Below are positions 25,222 to 34,182 of a stretch of 43,718 nucleotides of DNA, in pieces. The notes beneath the pieces are model-generated. The model saw only the letters and a program-made list of their open reading frames with translations, was not told the DNA's origin and did not search any database. The stretch is from assembly GCA_004292675.1 (NCBI GenBank), contig RDXO01000026.1:1-43718 (forward strand), written 5' to 3'. Each line of letters opens with the position of its first letter. Within the stretch, counting starts at the first letter, position 1. The translations under genes and the position numbers were made by a program. The stretch is from Alphaproteobacteria bacterium (GTDB taxonomy: Bacteria > Pseudomonadota > Alphaproteobacteria > Rickettsiales > UBA998).

Positions 25222-25257
25222 GAAGGGGAGGTGACGATTTATCTTGATCTCCCCTTC
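25222..25257 (+). promoter_or_regulatory. Hairpin between rpsJ and rplC (possible attenuator)
   Basis: GAAGGGGAG (25222-25230) pairs perfectly with CTCCCCTTC (25249-25257). It is followed by AAAATTATATAAAAG, not a T-run, and then by a second small stem CCCC/GGGG at 25279-25292. The rpsJ-rplC gap of 108 bases is the longest in the cluster. It could be an mRNA-processing or autoregulatory site, or a partial terminator. Confidence 0.5.
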
Positions 25258-25322
25258 AAAATTATATAAAAGCATATTCCCCCTTTTGGGTGGGTATAAC
25301 ATAATACATAAAGGTTAGAGCA

Positions 25323-26015
25323 ATGCGTACTGGCATTATAGCAAAGAAATTGGGCATGACTCAATTCTATAATGAGTTTGGTGAACACGTACCTGTGACC
25401 GTATTACAGATGGAAGATGTCCAAGTGGTAGCACAACGCACAAAAGAGCGTGATGGCTATACAGCACTTCAATTAGGGTACGGAACACGTAAGGCGAAAA
25501 ATGTTTCCAAGCCGTTGAAGGGTCATTTTGCGAAGAATAAAGTTCTTCCAAAGCAAATATTAGTTGAATTCCGTGTGAGTGAAGATGCGATGGTGGAAGT
25601 AGGTTCTTCTCTATCAGCAGAACATTTCCTTGTTGGGCAGTTTGTCGATGTGGTTGGCACAAGCAAGGGTAAGGGTTTTGCTGGTGCGATGAAGCGTCAC
25701 AATTTCCGTGGTCTTGAAGCATCGCACGGTGTATCAATTTCTCACCGTTCGCACGGTTCGACGGGGCAAAGACAAGATCCGGGCAAAGTGTTCAAGGGTA
25801 AGAAAATGGCGGGTCATCTTGGTGATGAGCGCGTAACGCAGCAGAATCTGAAAGTTGTTGGTGTTGATGGCGTGCGTGGCGTGATTTACATCAAGGGTGC
25901 TATACCGGGTGCAAAAAATGGTTTTGTGACTGTTTCCGATGCGATTAAAAGAGCGGCTCCATCCAATGTTCCGTTTCCCGCTAAGATCTTAGCACAGCAG
26001 GGTACTGAGGAGTAG
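25323..26015 (+). CDS. rplC: 50S ribosomal protein L3
   Basis: A 230-aa L3, one of the early 23S rRNA-binding proteins near the peptidyl-transferase centre. It starts [20 protein letters not shown]. It contains [17 protein letters not shown], with its central loop [28 protein letters not shown] intact in order, including the Gln that is methylated in E. coli. The stop is five bases before the rplD ATG. AAAGG lies upstream of the ATG. Confidence 0.98.
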   Translation: MRTGIIAKKLGMTQFYNEFGEHVPVTVLQMEDVQVVAQRTKERDGYTALQLGYGTRKAKNVSKPLKGHFAKNKVLPKQILVEFRVSEDAMVEVGSSLSAEHFLVGQFVDVVGTSKGKGFAGAMKRHNFRGLEASHGVSISHRSHGSTGQRQDPGKVFKGKKMAGHLGDERVTQQNLKVVGVDGVRGVIYIKGAIPGAKNGFVTVSDAIKRAAPSNVPFPAKILAQQGTEE

Positions 26016-26020
26016 TGGTC

Positions 26021-26638
26021 ATGAAGTTGCAAGTAAAAACATTAGATAATAAATCTGTCGGCGAAGTTGATTTGCGCGAAGATATTTTTGGGCTTCCTGA
26101 GCGTTTGGATATTTTGCAGCGCGTCGTTGAGTGGCAAAGAGCGAAGCGTCAAGCTGGAACGCATAAGACGAAGACTGTTGGTGAAATTAGCGGTACAACT
26201 AAAAAGATGTACAAGCAAAAAGGCACAGGAAGTGCGCGCCATGGTTCGCGTCGTGCTGCGCAATTTGTTGGTGGTCAGACAACCTTTGGTCCGGTGGTTC
26301 GTTCTCATGCCTATAAGCTGAACAAGAAATTCCGTGTTCTTGGCTTGAAGACGGCTCTTTCTGTGAAATGTGCTGGTGGTATGATTTCCGTGGTCGAGGA
26401 TTTAGAAGTCGGCACACCTAAGACAAAAGAATTGAATGCACAGTTGCAAACTTTAGGTTTTGTGAAGCCGTTAATTGTTGATGTTGCGTTTCCTCAAAAT
26501 TTTAGTTTAGCGGTGGCGAACATTAAAAACACAGATATTATTTCTGTTGAGGGTATCAATGTCTATGACATATTGCGTCACAAAGAGTTGGTTATTACTA
26601 AGCGTGCATTGTCTGCGCTTGAAGGGAGATTAGTGTGA
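26021..26638 (+). CDS. rplD: 50S ribosomal protein L4
   Basis: A 205-aa L4, which lines the peptide exit tunnel. In E. coli it also represses the S10 operon, but no comparable leader can be assigned here. The tunnel loop is recognisable (MYKQKGTGSARHGSRRAAQFVGGQTTFGP region). GAGGAG ends eight bases before the ATG at 26021, which decides against a GTG two codons earlier. The stop overlaps the rplW start (TGATG). Confidence 0.97.
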   Translation: MKLQVKTLDNKSVGEVDLREDIFGLPERLDILQRVVEWQRAKRQAGTHKTKTVGEISGTTKKMYKQKGTGSARHGSRRAAQFVGGQTTFGPVVRSHAYKLNKKFRVLGLKTALSVKCAGGMISVVEDLEVGTPKTKELNAQLQTLGFVKPLIVDVAFPQNFSLAVANIKNTDIISVEGINVYDILRHKELVITKRALSALEGRLV

Positions 26639-26955
26639 TGCGTAAGAAAAATTCCGTGCGTGTTGCCGATGCAAGATGCTATGATGTGATTCGTGCTCCG
26701 TTGATTACTGAAAAGAGTACTATTGCTCTTGAGCAAGGGAAAGTTACTTTCGCTGTTCCTTTGGAAGTATCAAAGTACGAAATTAAATTTGCTGTTGAGA
26801 AAATCTTTAACGTGCATGTTGTGTCGGTAAATACATTAGTTCGTAAAGGTAAAACACGTAGATTTCGTGGGCGTGAAGGCAAGTTGAGCGATACTAAAAA
26901 AGCTATTGTGACTTTGAAAGCTGGCGAAACTATTGATTTTGGGATTAAGGTTTAA
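26638..26955 (+). CDS. rplW: 50S ribosomal protein L23
   Basis: A 105-aa L23, which lies at the tunnel exit and docks trigger factor and SRP. It has a slightly extended basic N-terminus before [14 protein letters not shown], the typical [15 protein letters not shown] segment, and [11 protein letters not shown]. The ATG at 26638 overlaps the rplD stop, with GGGAG upstream. Confidence 0.96.
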   Translation: MRKKNSVRVADARCYDVIRAPLITEKSTIALEQGKVTFAVPLEVSKYEIKFAVEKIFNVHVVSVNTLVRKGKTRRFRGREGKLSDTKKAIVTLKAGETIDFGIKV

Positions 26956-26957
26956 TT

Positions 26958-27797
26958 ATGGCTTTGAAAACATATAAGTCAATTACTTCATCGCAAAGAC
27001 AGTTGATTACTGTTTCGCGTGATCAGCTTTGGTCTGGCGCACCTGAGAAATCTCTTGTGGAAGGATTGCGTAAAACAGGCGGTAGAAATAATAATGGTCG
27101 CATCACTGCTCGTAGAGTGGGGGGTGGTCATAAGCGCAAATATCGTATGGTGGATTTCTGCCGTACCAAGGTTGATATTGTTGCAACGGTGGAGCGTCTT
27201 GAGTATGATCCAAACCGTACAGCGTTTATCGCACTCATTCGCTATGATGATGGTGAGCTTTCCTACATTCTTGCGCCTCAGCGTCTAGCGGTGGGTGATA
27301 AGGTTATCTCAAGCGAGAAGGCTGATATTAAACCAGGAAACGCGATGCGCTTGGCGAATATTCCTGTGGGTACGATTGTGCATAATGTTGAGCTTCTGCC
27401 TGGCAAAGGTGGTCAGCTTGGTCGTTCCGCTGGTGCATATATCCAAATCGTCGGAAGAGATTCTGGTTATGTTCAGGTGAAATTGCGCTCTGGTGAAATC
27501 CGTATGATCAATGATCGCTGTATGGCATCCATTGGCGCGGTATCTAATCCAGATAATCAAAATACGAATGATGGCAAAGCGGGGCGTAGCCGTTGGAAAG
27601 GTATTAGGCCTGTGGTTCGTGGTGTTGCCATGAACCCGATTGATCACCCTCATGGTGGTGGTGAAGGTCGTACTTCTGGGGGGCGTCATCCTGTTACTCC
27701 TTGGGGTAAATGCACGAAAGGTAAGCGTACTCGTAGCGCGAAGAAACCATCGGGATCGTTTATTGTACGTTCTCGTCATCAGAATAAAAAGCGTTAG
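26958..27797 (+). CDS. rplB: 50S ribosomal protein L2
   Basis: A 279-aa L2, essential for subunit association and peptidyl transfer. The C-terminal block is intact, with [29 protein letters not shown] in its usual order, including the functionally important His. It starts two bases after rplW. Confidence 0.98.
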   Translation: MALKTYKSITSSQRQLITVSRDQLWSGAPEKSLVEGLRKTGGRNNNGRITARRVGGGHKRKYRMVDFCRTKVDIVATVERLEYDPNRTAFIALIRYDDGELSYILAPQRLAVGDKVISSEKADIKPGNAMRLANIPVGTIVHNVELLPGKGGQLGRSAGAYIQIVGRDSGYVQVKLRSGEIRMINDRCMASIGAVSNPDNQNTNDGKAGRSRWKGIRPVVRGVAMNPIDHPHGGGEGRTSGGRHPVTPWGKCTKGKRTRSAKKPSGSFIVRSRHQNKKR

Positions 27798-27805
27798 GAG
27801 TTAGT

Positions 27806-28084
27806 ATGCCGCGTTCAGTATGGAAAGGTCCTTATTTTGACATGTATCTTCTTAAAAAGGTAGAAGCATCACGCATGTCGAGTAAAAACACAATTATCCA
27901 AACATGGTCTAGAAGATCTACCATTATTCCTCAATTTGTAGGCGTTACTTTTGGGGTCTATAATGGTCATAAGTTCATACCTGTTTTGGTAACAGAAGAT
28001 ATGGTTGGTCATAAGTTAGGTGAGTTCTCCCCTACACGTACCTACTATGGTCATGGTGTGGACAAAAAAGCAAAACGGAAATAA
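27806..28084 (+). CDS. rpsS: 30S ribosomal protein S19
   Basis: A 92-aa S19 of the 30S head, next to S13. It starts [18 protein letters not shown] and carries [12 protein letters not shown] and [22 protein letters not shown] lies upstream of the ATG. The stop overlaps the rplV ATG (TAATG). Confidence 0.97.
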   Translation: MPRSVWKGPYFDMYLLKKVEASRMSSKNTIIQTWSRRSTIIPQFVGVTFGVYNGHKFIPVLVTEDMVGHKLGEFSPTRTYYGHGVDKKAKRK

Positions 28085-28461
28085 TGCATATGTCAGAAAT
28101 AACATCAAAAAGCACTGTGGTAGCAAAAGAAGCTAAGGCGACTCTTTCTGGTATTCACGTTAGTCCGCAAAAGCTCAATCTTATTGCATCTTCGATTCGG
28201 GGAAAGCATGTGTCTGAAGCGATTACGCAACTCACATTTTCCTCACGTCGTGCATCCAATGACGTTCGCAAGCTACTGCAATCAGCGATTGCAAATGCAG
28301 AAAATAATCATGGTTATGATATTGATCGTTTGGTCGTGAAAGAGGCGTGGGTTGGTAAGTCCATGGCACTAAAAAGATTTCGTGCGCGTGCGCGTGGTCG
28401 TGGTGCGCGTGTGCAAAAAACGTTTAGTAACATTACTATTGTTGTCAGAGAATTGGAGTAG
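28084..28461 (+). CDS. rplV: 50S ribosomal protein L22
   Basis: A 125-aa L22 whose beta-hairpin lines the exit tunnel. [18 protein letters not shown] is the N-terminal domain and [18 protein letters not shown] the tunnel hairpin. An extra Ser/Thr/Ala-rich N-terminus of about 20 residues precedes the usual start. ATG 28084 and ATG 28090 are both possible; the first overlaps the rpsS stop. Confidence 0.96.
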   Translation: MHMSEITSKSTVVAKEAKATLSGIHVSPQKLNLIASSIRGKHVSEAITQLTFSSRRASNDVRKLLQSAIANAENNHGYDIDRLVVKEAWVGKSMALKRFRARARGRGARVQKTFSNITIVVRELE

Positions 28462-28464
28462 AAC

Positions 28465-29130
28465 ATGGGTCAGAAAGTTAATCCAATCGGTCTAAGGCTA
28501 GGTATTAATAAAACATGGGAGTCTCGTTGGTTTTCTGATGCTCATTATGCCCGTGATTTACATGAAGATCTGAAAATTAGATCTTACCTGAAGTCTCGTT
28601 TGAAAAGCTCTGGTATCAGTGAAATTATTATTGAGCGTACAGGTAAAAGTGTTTCTGTTTCTATCCATACCGCTAGGCCAGGTGTTGTCATCGGGAAAAA
28701 AGGTGCGGATATTGATAAGCTGAAGCAAGATTTGGGTAAGTTCACGAAAAGCGATGTTTCTTTGAATATTGTTGAAGTGCGTAAGCCTGAGATTGATGCT
28801 ACGCTTATTGCAGAATCAGTAGCGGATCAGTTAGAGCGTCGTGTAACATTTCGTCGTGCTATGAAGCGTTCGGTTCAATCTGCGTTACGTCTTGGTGCAA
28901 AAGGTATTCGTATTAATTGCGCGGGGCGTTTAGGCGGGGCAGAGATTGCGCGCACAGAGTGGTATCGTGAAGGGCGTGTGCCTTTGCATACATTGCGTGC
29001 AGATGTAGATTACGGAGTCGCTAAGGCTCATACTACGTATGGCGTTATCGGTGTAAAAGTATGGGTGTATAAAGGTGATGCAACGTCAACAAGTAAAGAA
29101 AAAGAAGTGGCAACTAAGCGTCCCTTGTAA
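28465..29130 (+). CDS. rpsC: 30S ribosomal protein S3
   Basis: A 221-aa S3 of the mRNA entry tunnel, with helicase-related basic residues. It starts [13 protein letters not shown]. The KH domain has [16 protein letters not shown], and the C-terminal domain has [31 protein letters not shown] in order. It starts three bases after rplV. An unusually long 66-base gap follows. Confidence 0.98.
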   Translation: MGQKVNPIGLRLGINKTWESRWFSDAHYARDLHEDLKIRSYLKSRLKSSGISEIIIERTGKSVSVSIHTARPGVVIGKKGADIDKLKQDLGKFTKSDVSLNIVEVRKPEIDATLIAESVADQLERRVTFRRAMKRSVQSALRLGAKGIRINCAGRLGGAEIARTEWYREGRVPLHTLRADVDYGVAKAHTTYGVIGVKVWVYKGDATSTSKEKEVATKRPL

Positions 29131-29138
29131 CTTTCTTC

Positions 29139-29167
29139 TTGACAACAAGGTTGCTTTGCCTTAAGAG
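29139..29167 (+). promoter_or_regulatory. Possible internal promoter or hairpin in the rpsC-rplP spacer
   Basis: A perfect TTGACA (29139-29144) is followed after 17 bases by TAAGAG (29162-29167), a poor -10. The same stretch can fold as AAGG-TTGCTTTG-CCTT. The 66-base spacer is longer than almost all others in the cluster. Confidence 0.25.
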
Positions 29168-29196
29168 TTTGATCTATTTTTATTTTGAGTATTGTC

Positions 29197-29610
29197 ATGT
29201 TAAGTCCAAAACGAACAAAATTTAGAAAAGCTCACAAAGGGCGTATCCATGGTTTAGCAAAAGGCGGGAGCGATCTCGCATTTGGTAGTTATGGATTGAA
29301 AGTTCTTGAGCCTGAGCGTATCACGGCCCGTCAAATCGAGGCTTCGCGTCGTGCTATTAATAGGCATCTTCGTAGGACTGGTAGGTTATGGATTCGCGTG
29401 TTTCCTGATACACCAGTTTCCGCAAAGCCTGCTGAAGTGCGTATGGGTAAAGGTAAGGGTTCTGTAGAGTTTTGGGTGTGCAAAGTTAAGCCAGGTAGAA
29501 TTATATTTGAGCTTGATGGTGTATCTGAAGAATTAGCTCGAGGAGCTTTTGAACGAGCGTCGGCAAAGTTACCAGTTAAAACAAAAATTGTTGCGCGTGT
29601 AGAGGGCTAA
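29197..29610 (+). CDS. rplP: 50S ribosomal protein L16
   Basis: A 137-aa L16, which contacts the A-site tRNA. It starts [19 protein letters not shown] and carries [15 protein letters not shown], and then [21 protein letters not shown]. The ATG at 29197 gives the canonical N-terminus and rules out a TTG four codons earlier. There is no strong Shine-Dalgarno. Confidence 0.97.
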   Translation: MLSPKRTKFRKAHKGRIHGLAKGGSDLAFGSYGLKVLEPERITARQIEASRRAINRHLRRTGRLWIRVFPDTPVSAKPAEVRMGKGKGSVEFWVCKVKPGRIIFELDGVSEELARGAFERASAKLPVKTKIVARVEG

Positions 29611-29613
29611 TTT

Positions 29614-29808
29614 ATGTCGCTAAAGAGTTATGATGGTAAAACTAAGAAAGAAATTCTTGGTGAAATCGTGGAATTAAAAAGAGAATTATTTAATTTGCGT
29701 ATGCAAAGAGCGGTTGGTGAACTTGAGAATAGCTCTCGCTTTCGTCAAGTGCGTGTTCAAATTGCTCGCGCATACACCTATCTTTCTATTACAAAAGCGG
29801 GATCTTGA
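29614..29808 (+). CDS. rpmC: 50S ribosomal protein L29
   Basis: A 64-aa L29 at the tunnel exit, a two-helix hairpin ([20 protein letters not shown], then [17 protein letters not shown]). It starts three bases after rplP and ends two bases before the rpsQ ATG. Confidence 0.94.
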   Translation: MSLKSYDGKTKKEILGEIVELKRELFNLRMQRAVGELENSSRFRQVRVQIARAYTYLSITKAGS

Positions 29809-29810
29809 TT

Positions 29811-30050
29811 ATGCCTAAAAGAGTGTTGCAAGGTATTGTTGTTAGCAATAAAGCTGATAAGACGGTTACCGTTCTTGTTGAGCGTAGAGTTCAGCATCCT
29901 ACCTATAAAAAAATTATTAGAAAAACAAAGAAATATTTAGCCCACGATGAATTGAATCGTTGTGTTATGGGTGATTCTGTTAGTATCGTAGAGTCTAAGC
30001 CTATTTCAAAGCGCAAAATGTGGGTTGTTCAAGATGGGGTATCACAATGA
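29811..30050 (+). CDS. rpsQ: 30S ribosomal protein S17
   Basis: A 79-aa S17, a primary 16S rRNA binder with an OB fold. It starts [21 protein letters not shown] and carries [19 protein letters not shown] and KPISKRKMW. The ATG at 29811 gives the usual start. The stop overlaps the rplN ATG (ATGA). Confidence 0.96.
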   Translation: MPKRVLQGIVVSNKADKTVTVLVERRVQHPTYKKIIRKTKKYLAHDELNRCVMGDSVSIVESKPISKRKMWVVQDGVSQ

Positions 30051-30415
30051 TACAAATGCAATCTATATTAGAAGTTGCTGATAATTCAGGGGCTAAAAAA
30101 GTACAATGTATCAAGGTTCTTGGTGGATCGATGCATAATACGGCTGGGGTTGGTGACATTATTGTCGTTTCTGTCAAGGATGCTGCTCCTAAAGGAAAAA
30201 TTAAAAAAGGTAGCGTTCAGCGAGCTGTTATTGTTCGTACGCGTTCTGATGTGCGTCGTTCTGATGGTAGCGTGATTCGCTTTGATACGAATGCCGCTGT
30301 TCTTATAAATAAGCAGAATGATCCGATAGGAACGCGTATTTTTGGTCCAGTCGTGAGAGAATTGAGAGCTAAAAGATTTATGAAAATAGTTTCTCTTGCC
30401 CCTGAGGTATTGTGA
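30047..30415 (+). CDS. rplN: 50S ribosomal protein L14
   Basis: A 122-aa L14, exactly the usual length, in the intersubunit bridge region. It starts [20 protein letters not shown] and contains [21 protein letters not shown] and [23 protein letters not shown] in order. The ATG at 30047 is in an ATGA overlap with rpsQ. Confidence 0.97.
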   Translation: MIQMQSILEVADNSGAKKVQCIKVLGGSMHNTAGVGDIIVVSVKDAAPKGKIKKGSVQRAVIVRTRSDVRRSDGSVIRFDTNAAVLINKQNDPIGTRIFGPVVRELRAKRFMKIVSLAPEVL

Positions 30416-30422
30416 GGTTGAT

Positions 30423-30728
30423 ATGCGTCTGAAAAAAGGTGATGAAGTAATAGTTATTACTGGTGCTGAGAAAGGTAAAATTGGAAAAATTATGACTGTT
30501 CTTCCTAAGGAAGATAAGGTTGTGGTTTCTGGTGTAAATATCGTTCGTAAGCGTAAACGTGCTGCTGATGGTTCTGGTTTTTCTGAAGTTGAATTTCCGT
30601 TTCATATTTCCAACGTGGCTTTTTATGATGGTGTCTCTAAGAAGCCGTCAAAAATCAAATATAGTGTTGATGCAAGTGGTAGCAAAGTTCGTGTTGCTAG
30701 TGCCTCAAACACAATTATTGCTTCCTAA
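30423..30728 (+). CDS. rplX: 50S ribosomal protein L24
   Basis: A 101-aa L24, an assembly-initiator protein with a KOW motif ([20 protein letters not shown]). It starts MRLKKGDEV at 30423, with GAGG four to seven bases upstream, just after the rplN stop. A longer frame from 30396 overlaps rplN and is not needed. Confidence 0.95.
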   Translation: MRLKKGDEVIVITGAEKGKIGKIMTVLPKEDKVVVSGVNIVRKRKRAADGSGFSEVEFPFHISNVAFYDGVSKKPSKIKYSVDASGSKVRVASASNTIIAS

Positions 30729-30742
30729 GATGGTGGTTAGGT

Positions 30743-31285
30743 ATGTCTAAATCTCAAGCTCATTATAATAACGTAGTGCGAGCGAAAATCAAAGAGCGAT
30801 TTTCTTACGCGAATGATCATCAGATACCTAAAGTATCTAAAATTATTCTTAGTATGTCGTGCGGAGAAGCGGTTGGCGATAGTAAAGCTCCAGCGCGAGC
30901 TGCAGAAGAATTAACTCTTATTGCAGGTCAAAGAGCAATCGTTACTCGTGCGAAAAAATCCGAAGCGGGCTTTAAGATTCGTCAAGGTATGCCGCTTGGT
31001 TGCGTGGTGACGTTACGTGGTCAGCGTATGTATGAGTTTATGGATCGATTGGTCTATATAGCTATGCCACGCATCAGAGATTTTCGTGGAATCAACCCTA
31101 AAAGTTTTGACGGTCAAGGAAATTATGCTTTTGGAATTAAAGAGCATATTGTCTTCCCTGAGATTAATTATGATAGAGTTGAAAAAGTACGTGGCTTTAA
31201 CATTGTACTCTCTACTACTGCATCGAACGATGAAGAGGCGCGAGTTTTGTTACAAGAATTGAATTTCCCATTTAAGCAAAATTAG
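30743..31285 (+). CDS. rplE: 50S ribosomal protein L5
   Basis: A 180-aa L5 that binds 5S rRNA in the central protuberance. It contains [49 protein letters not shown] in order, PRIRDFRGI and [18 protein letters not shown]. The usual N-xGxGE motif here reads SMSCGEA, a small deviation in the tRNA-facing loop region. Confidence 0.97.
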   Translation: MSKSQAHYNNVVRAKIKERFSYANDHQIPKVSKIILSMSCGEAVGDSKAPARAAEELTLIAGQRAIVTRAKKSEAGFKIRQGMPLGCVVTLRGQRMYEFMDRLVYIAMPRIRDFRGINPKSFDGQGNYAFGIKEHIVFPEINYDRVEKVRGFNIVLSTTASNDEEARVLLQELNFPFKQN

Positions 31286-31292
31286 AGATAGT

Positions 31293-31598
31293 ATGGCTAA
31301 GAAAAGTTCAGTCGAAAAAAATAATCGTCGTATGCGAATGATCAAAAGTTCTTCAAACAAAAGAGCGGCTTTGAAAAAGGTCGTCATGAGTAAAGATCTT
31401 TCTTTTGAAGATCGCTTGGAGGCGCAAATTAAACTGGCGGAAATGCCACGTAATTCTTCTTCTGTGCGTCATCGTAACAGATGTGGTTTAACTGGTCGTC
31501 CTAGAGGTTATTATAGAAAGTTCAATCTTTCTAGGATTGCTGTCCGTGAATTGGGTAATTTTGGTCAAATTCCAGGTTTAGTGAAGGCTAGTTGGTAG
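31293..31598 (+). CDS. rpsN: 30S ribosomal protein S14 (zinc-free form)
   Basis: A 101-aa long-form S14. It has a single Cys ([17 protein letters not shown]), so it is the C- type that does not bind zinc. The C-terminal IPGLVKASW motif is complete. Seven bases separate it from rplE. Confidence 0.97.
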   Translation: MAKKSSVEKNNRRMRMIKSSSNKRAALKKVVMSKDLSFEDRLEAQIKLAEMPRNSSSVRHRNRCGLTGRPRGYYRKFNLSRIAVRELGNFGQIPGLVKASW

Positions 31599-31604
31599 GT
31601 ATTT

Positions 31605-32000
31605 ATGAGTTCAAATGATTTATTGTCTGATTTGCTAGCGCGACTACGTAATGCGCAAACGGCTCGCTTGTCAAGCATCAAAGCTCCTTATTCTAATCTG
31701 CTTTCAAACGTTTTATCCGTGTTGAAGGATGAAGGTTATATCAGAGGTTTTGAAGCTAGAAATGAAGGAAACAAAAAGTTTCTTGATATTGAGCTTAAAT
31801 ATCACGAAGGTCAACCCGTTATTAGATCGCTCAAAAGAGTTTCTAAGCCGGGAAGGCGCTCTTATTCGGCGATGAAAGACATTACACCTGTCTATAATGG
31901 TATGGGTGTGGTAATTTTATCTACTGATCGTGGTGTTCTTTCGGATAATCAAGCTCGTCATCATAATGTTGGTGGCGAAGTATTGTGTTATGTATTTTGA
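31605..32000 (+). CDS. rpsH: 30S ribosomal protein S8
   Basis: A 131-aa S8, which binds the 16S central domain. In E. coli it represses the spc operon. It contains DLLARLRNAQTAR, VSKPGRRSY and the C-terminal GVVILSTDRGVLSDNQAR followed by GGEVLCYVF. Six bases separate it from rpsN. Confidence 0.97.
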   Translation: MSSNDLLSDLLARLRNAQTARLSSIKAPYSNLLSNVLSVLKDEGYIRGFEARNEGNKKFLDIELKYHEGQPVIRSLKRVSKPGRRSYSAMKDITPVYNGMGVVILSTDRGVLSDNQARHHNVGGEVLCYVF

Positions 32001-32009
32001 GGTATTTGT

Positions 32010-32543
32010 ATGTCACGTGTAGGTAAACTTCCAATTTCTATTCCGTCTGGAGTCACAGTTGTGATGGATGATGCATCTATTGCAGTGAATGGTCCTAAGG
32101 GTAAGCTATTTGTTAAAAGCTCCCCAGCGGTACGAGTTGTGTTAAATGATAATACATTAGTCGTTTCTCCATCTGATTCTTCTGCGCATTCTCGTGCGAT
32201 GTGGGGAACAATGCGAAGTAACTTAAACAACATTGTTCGCGGTGTGAGTGAAGGTTTTTCTCGCAAACTTGATATACGTGGTGTTGGTTATAAAGCGGCG
32301 ATCAATGGAAACATGTTATCATTATCATTGGGCTTTAGTCATGAAATCAGATATATTATTCCTGAAGATATATCAGTAACTATTGAGAAACAAACACAGT
32401 TGGAAATCAAAGGAATCGATATTCAGAAAGTTGGCAAAACTGCATCTGATATTCGTTCTTTGCGTAAGCCTGAGCCGTATAAGGGTAAAGGTGTTCGCTA
32501 TTCTGATGAGTTTGTTCGTTCTAAAGAAGGGAAGAAAAAGTAA
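32010..32543 (+). CDS. rplF: 50S ribosomal protein L6
   Basis: A 177-aa L6 near the GTPase-associated centre, with two related domains. It starts MSRVGKLPISIPSGV, and the C-terminus contains LRKPEPYKGKGVRYSDEF. The stop overlaps the rplR ATG (TAATG). Confidence 0.97.
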   Translation: MSRVGKLPISIPSGVTVVMDDASIAVNGPKGKLFVKSSPAVRVVLNDNTLVVSPSDSSAHSRAMWGTMRSNLNNIVRGVSEGFSRKLDIRGVGYKAAINGNMLSLSLGFSHEIRYIIPEDISVTIEKQTQLEIKGIDIQKVGKTASDIRSLRKPEPYKGKGVRYSDEFVRSKEGKKK

Positions 32544-32902
32544 TGTCAAATCATGATCAAAATTTTCAGCGTAGAGCTAAAAGAACGCGCTACTTGCTTA
32601 AGAAGCATAATTCATCGATGCGGTTGAGATTATCTGTTCACAGAACAGGTCAGCATATGTATGCACAAGTTATTGATGATGCTACTTCTTCTACGTTGGT
32701 GAGTGCTTCAACGCGTGATAAAGAATTAGCGCAACTCAAATCTTCTACGCTTTCAGCGGCCTATGCTGTGGGCGAACTCGTTGCAAAACGTGCGCGTGAA
32801 GCAAATATCGAACATATTGTATTTGATCGAGGAGGGTACATCTTTCATGGTCGAATTAAGGCAGTGGCAGACGGGGCTCGCGCTTCTGGTCTTAACTTCT
32901 AA
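32543..32902 (+). CDS. rplR: 50S ribosomal protein L18
   Basis: A 119-aa L18 that binds 5S rRNA with L5. RLRLSVHRTGQHMYAQVIDD and FDRGGYIFHGRIKAVADGAR are the family core and C-terminus. Coupled to rplF. Confidence 0.96.
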   Translation: MSNHDQNFQRRAKRTRYLLKKHNSSMRLRLSVHRTGQHMYAQVIDDATSSTLVSASTRDKELAQLKSSTLSAAYAVGELVAKRAREANIEHIVFDRGGYIFHGRIKAVADGARASGLNF

Positions 32903-32921
32903 TTAGAGAGAGTAATAAATT

Positions 32922-33506
32922 ATGGCTTCAACTGATCAACAAAAAGAATCCGAGATTATTGAAAAGCTCGTTTCTATTAATCGTGTTGCTAAAGTAGTGA
33001 AAGGTGGACGTAGGTTCGCTTTTGCAGCTCTTGTAGTTGTAGGAGATGGAAAAGGGCGCGTTGGTTATGGTTCTGGTAAGGCGCGTGAAGTTCCTGAGGC
33101 GGTAACCAAGGCAACTGAAGCTGCGAAACGTGCCATGATCAGAATCCCTTTGCGTGAATCACGTACATTACATTTTGATGTGCAAGGTTCATATGGCGCA
33201 GGTAAGGTAGTACTTCGTAGTGCGCCATCTGGTACAGGGATCATTGCTGGTGGTCCTATGCGCGCAGTGTTTGAATCATTGGGGATTCATGATGTTGTTG
33301 CAAAATCTACGGGTTCGTCTAATCCGCATAACATGATTAAAGCAACATTTCAGGCGTTGAAAAATACTACTGCCCCTAGAGATATTGCTGCGAGACGTGG
33401 TATTAAAGTTGGAGATCTTATTGCACGCAGAGAGCGGGCTTTAGGAAATAATAATCGTTCTCATGAAATAATGAATGAGTCCGAACACTCAGGAGATGAA
33501 TCATGA
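32922..33506 (+). CDS. rpsE: 30S ribosomal protein S5
   Basis: A 194-aa S5, important for decoding accuracy. It contains [37 protein letters not shown] and [19 protein letters not shown] in modified form. An acidic extension of about 20 residues ([19 protein letters not shown]) follows the normal end. It overlaps rpmD by four bases (ATGA). Confidence 0.97.
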   Translation: MASTDQQKESEIIEKLVSINRVAKVVKGGRRFAFAALVVVGDGKGRVGYGSGKAREVPEAVTKATEAAKRAMIRIPLRESRTLHFDVQGSYGAGKVVLRSAPSGTGIIAGGPMRAVFESLGIHDVVAKSTGSSNPHNMIKATFQALKNTTAPRDIAARRGIKVGDLIARRERALGNNNRSHEIMNESEHSGDES

Positions 33507-33697
33507 GTATTGCCGAAGTTAAAAAAATTATTGTTGAACAGATTGCAAGCCCTATTGGAAGAAAGTCCTACCAAGAAGCAACTCTTATTGGTCTTGGTCT
33601 TAACAAACTCCATCGTCGTCGTGAATTAGTTGACAATGCGTCTGTTCGTGGTATGATTCGACGTGTTTCGCACTTAGTGCGTATTATTGAGGAATAG
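33503..33697 (+). CDS. rpmD: 50S ribosomal protein L30
   Basis: A 64-aa L30. It carries [27 protein letters not shown] in order, including the usual G-L-x-L-x-K-x-(H/R)-R segment, and ends [10 protein letters not shown]. The ATG overlaps the rpsE stop. Confidence 0.95.
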   Translation: MSIAEVKKIIVEQIASPIGRKSYQEATLIGLGLNKLHRRRELVDNASVRGMIRRVSHLVRIIEE

Positions 33698-33701
33698 AAC
33701 T

Positions 33702-34160
33702 ATGGTTAGCTTAAATACAATTACTGATAATAATGGCGCAAGAAAAAATCGTATTCGTGTTGGCAGAGGCATTGGCTCTGGCAAAGGCAAAACGTGCGGA
33801 CGTGGTGTTAAAGGTCAAAAATCACGTACAGGCGTTGCTATTAAAGGCTTCGAGGGTGGGCAGATGCCGATTTTCCGTCGCTTGCCAAAACGCGGTTTTA
33901 CGAATATTCATCGTACAGAATATGCTGTTGTTAATGTTGGAGATTTAGAGCGCGTCATTCAAGACGGGTTTGTTTTTGAAGATAATAAAGTCAATTATGA
34001 AACACTTGTATTATCTGGTCTCTTGCGCTCATCTAGCACCAACATTAAATTGCTTGGTGAAGGAAACTTAACTACTGCTCTTACGATTGAGGTTCACAAG
34101 GCTTCTGGTTCTGCTAAGAGCTTGGTTGAGGCTGCGGGTGGCTCGGTTGTTCTTCTGTAA
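33702..34160 (+). CDS. rplO: 50S ribosomal protein L15
   Basis: A 152-aa L15 with the Gly/Arg-rich N-terminal extension (RVGRGIGSGKGKTCGRGVKGQ) and GFEGGQMPIFRRLPKRGF. The ATG at 33702 starts MVSLNTITDN, five bases after rpmD, with GAGGAA upstream. A longer frame inside rpmD is not used. Confidence 0.96.
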   Translation: MVSLNTITDNNGARKNRIRVGRGIGSGKGKTCGRGVKGQKSRTGVAIKGFEGGQMPIFRRLPKRGFTNIHRTEYAVVNVGDLERVIQDGFVFEDNKVNYETLVLSGLLRSSSTNIKLLGEGNLTTALTIEVHKASGSAKSLVEAAGGSVVLL

Positions 34161-34182
34161 ATAACTACATCGCGATTTTCAT

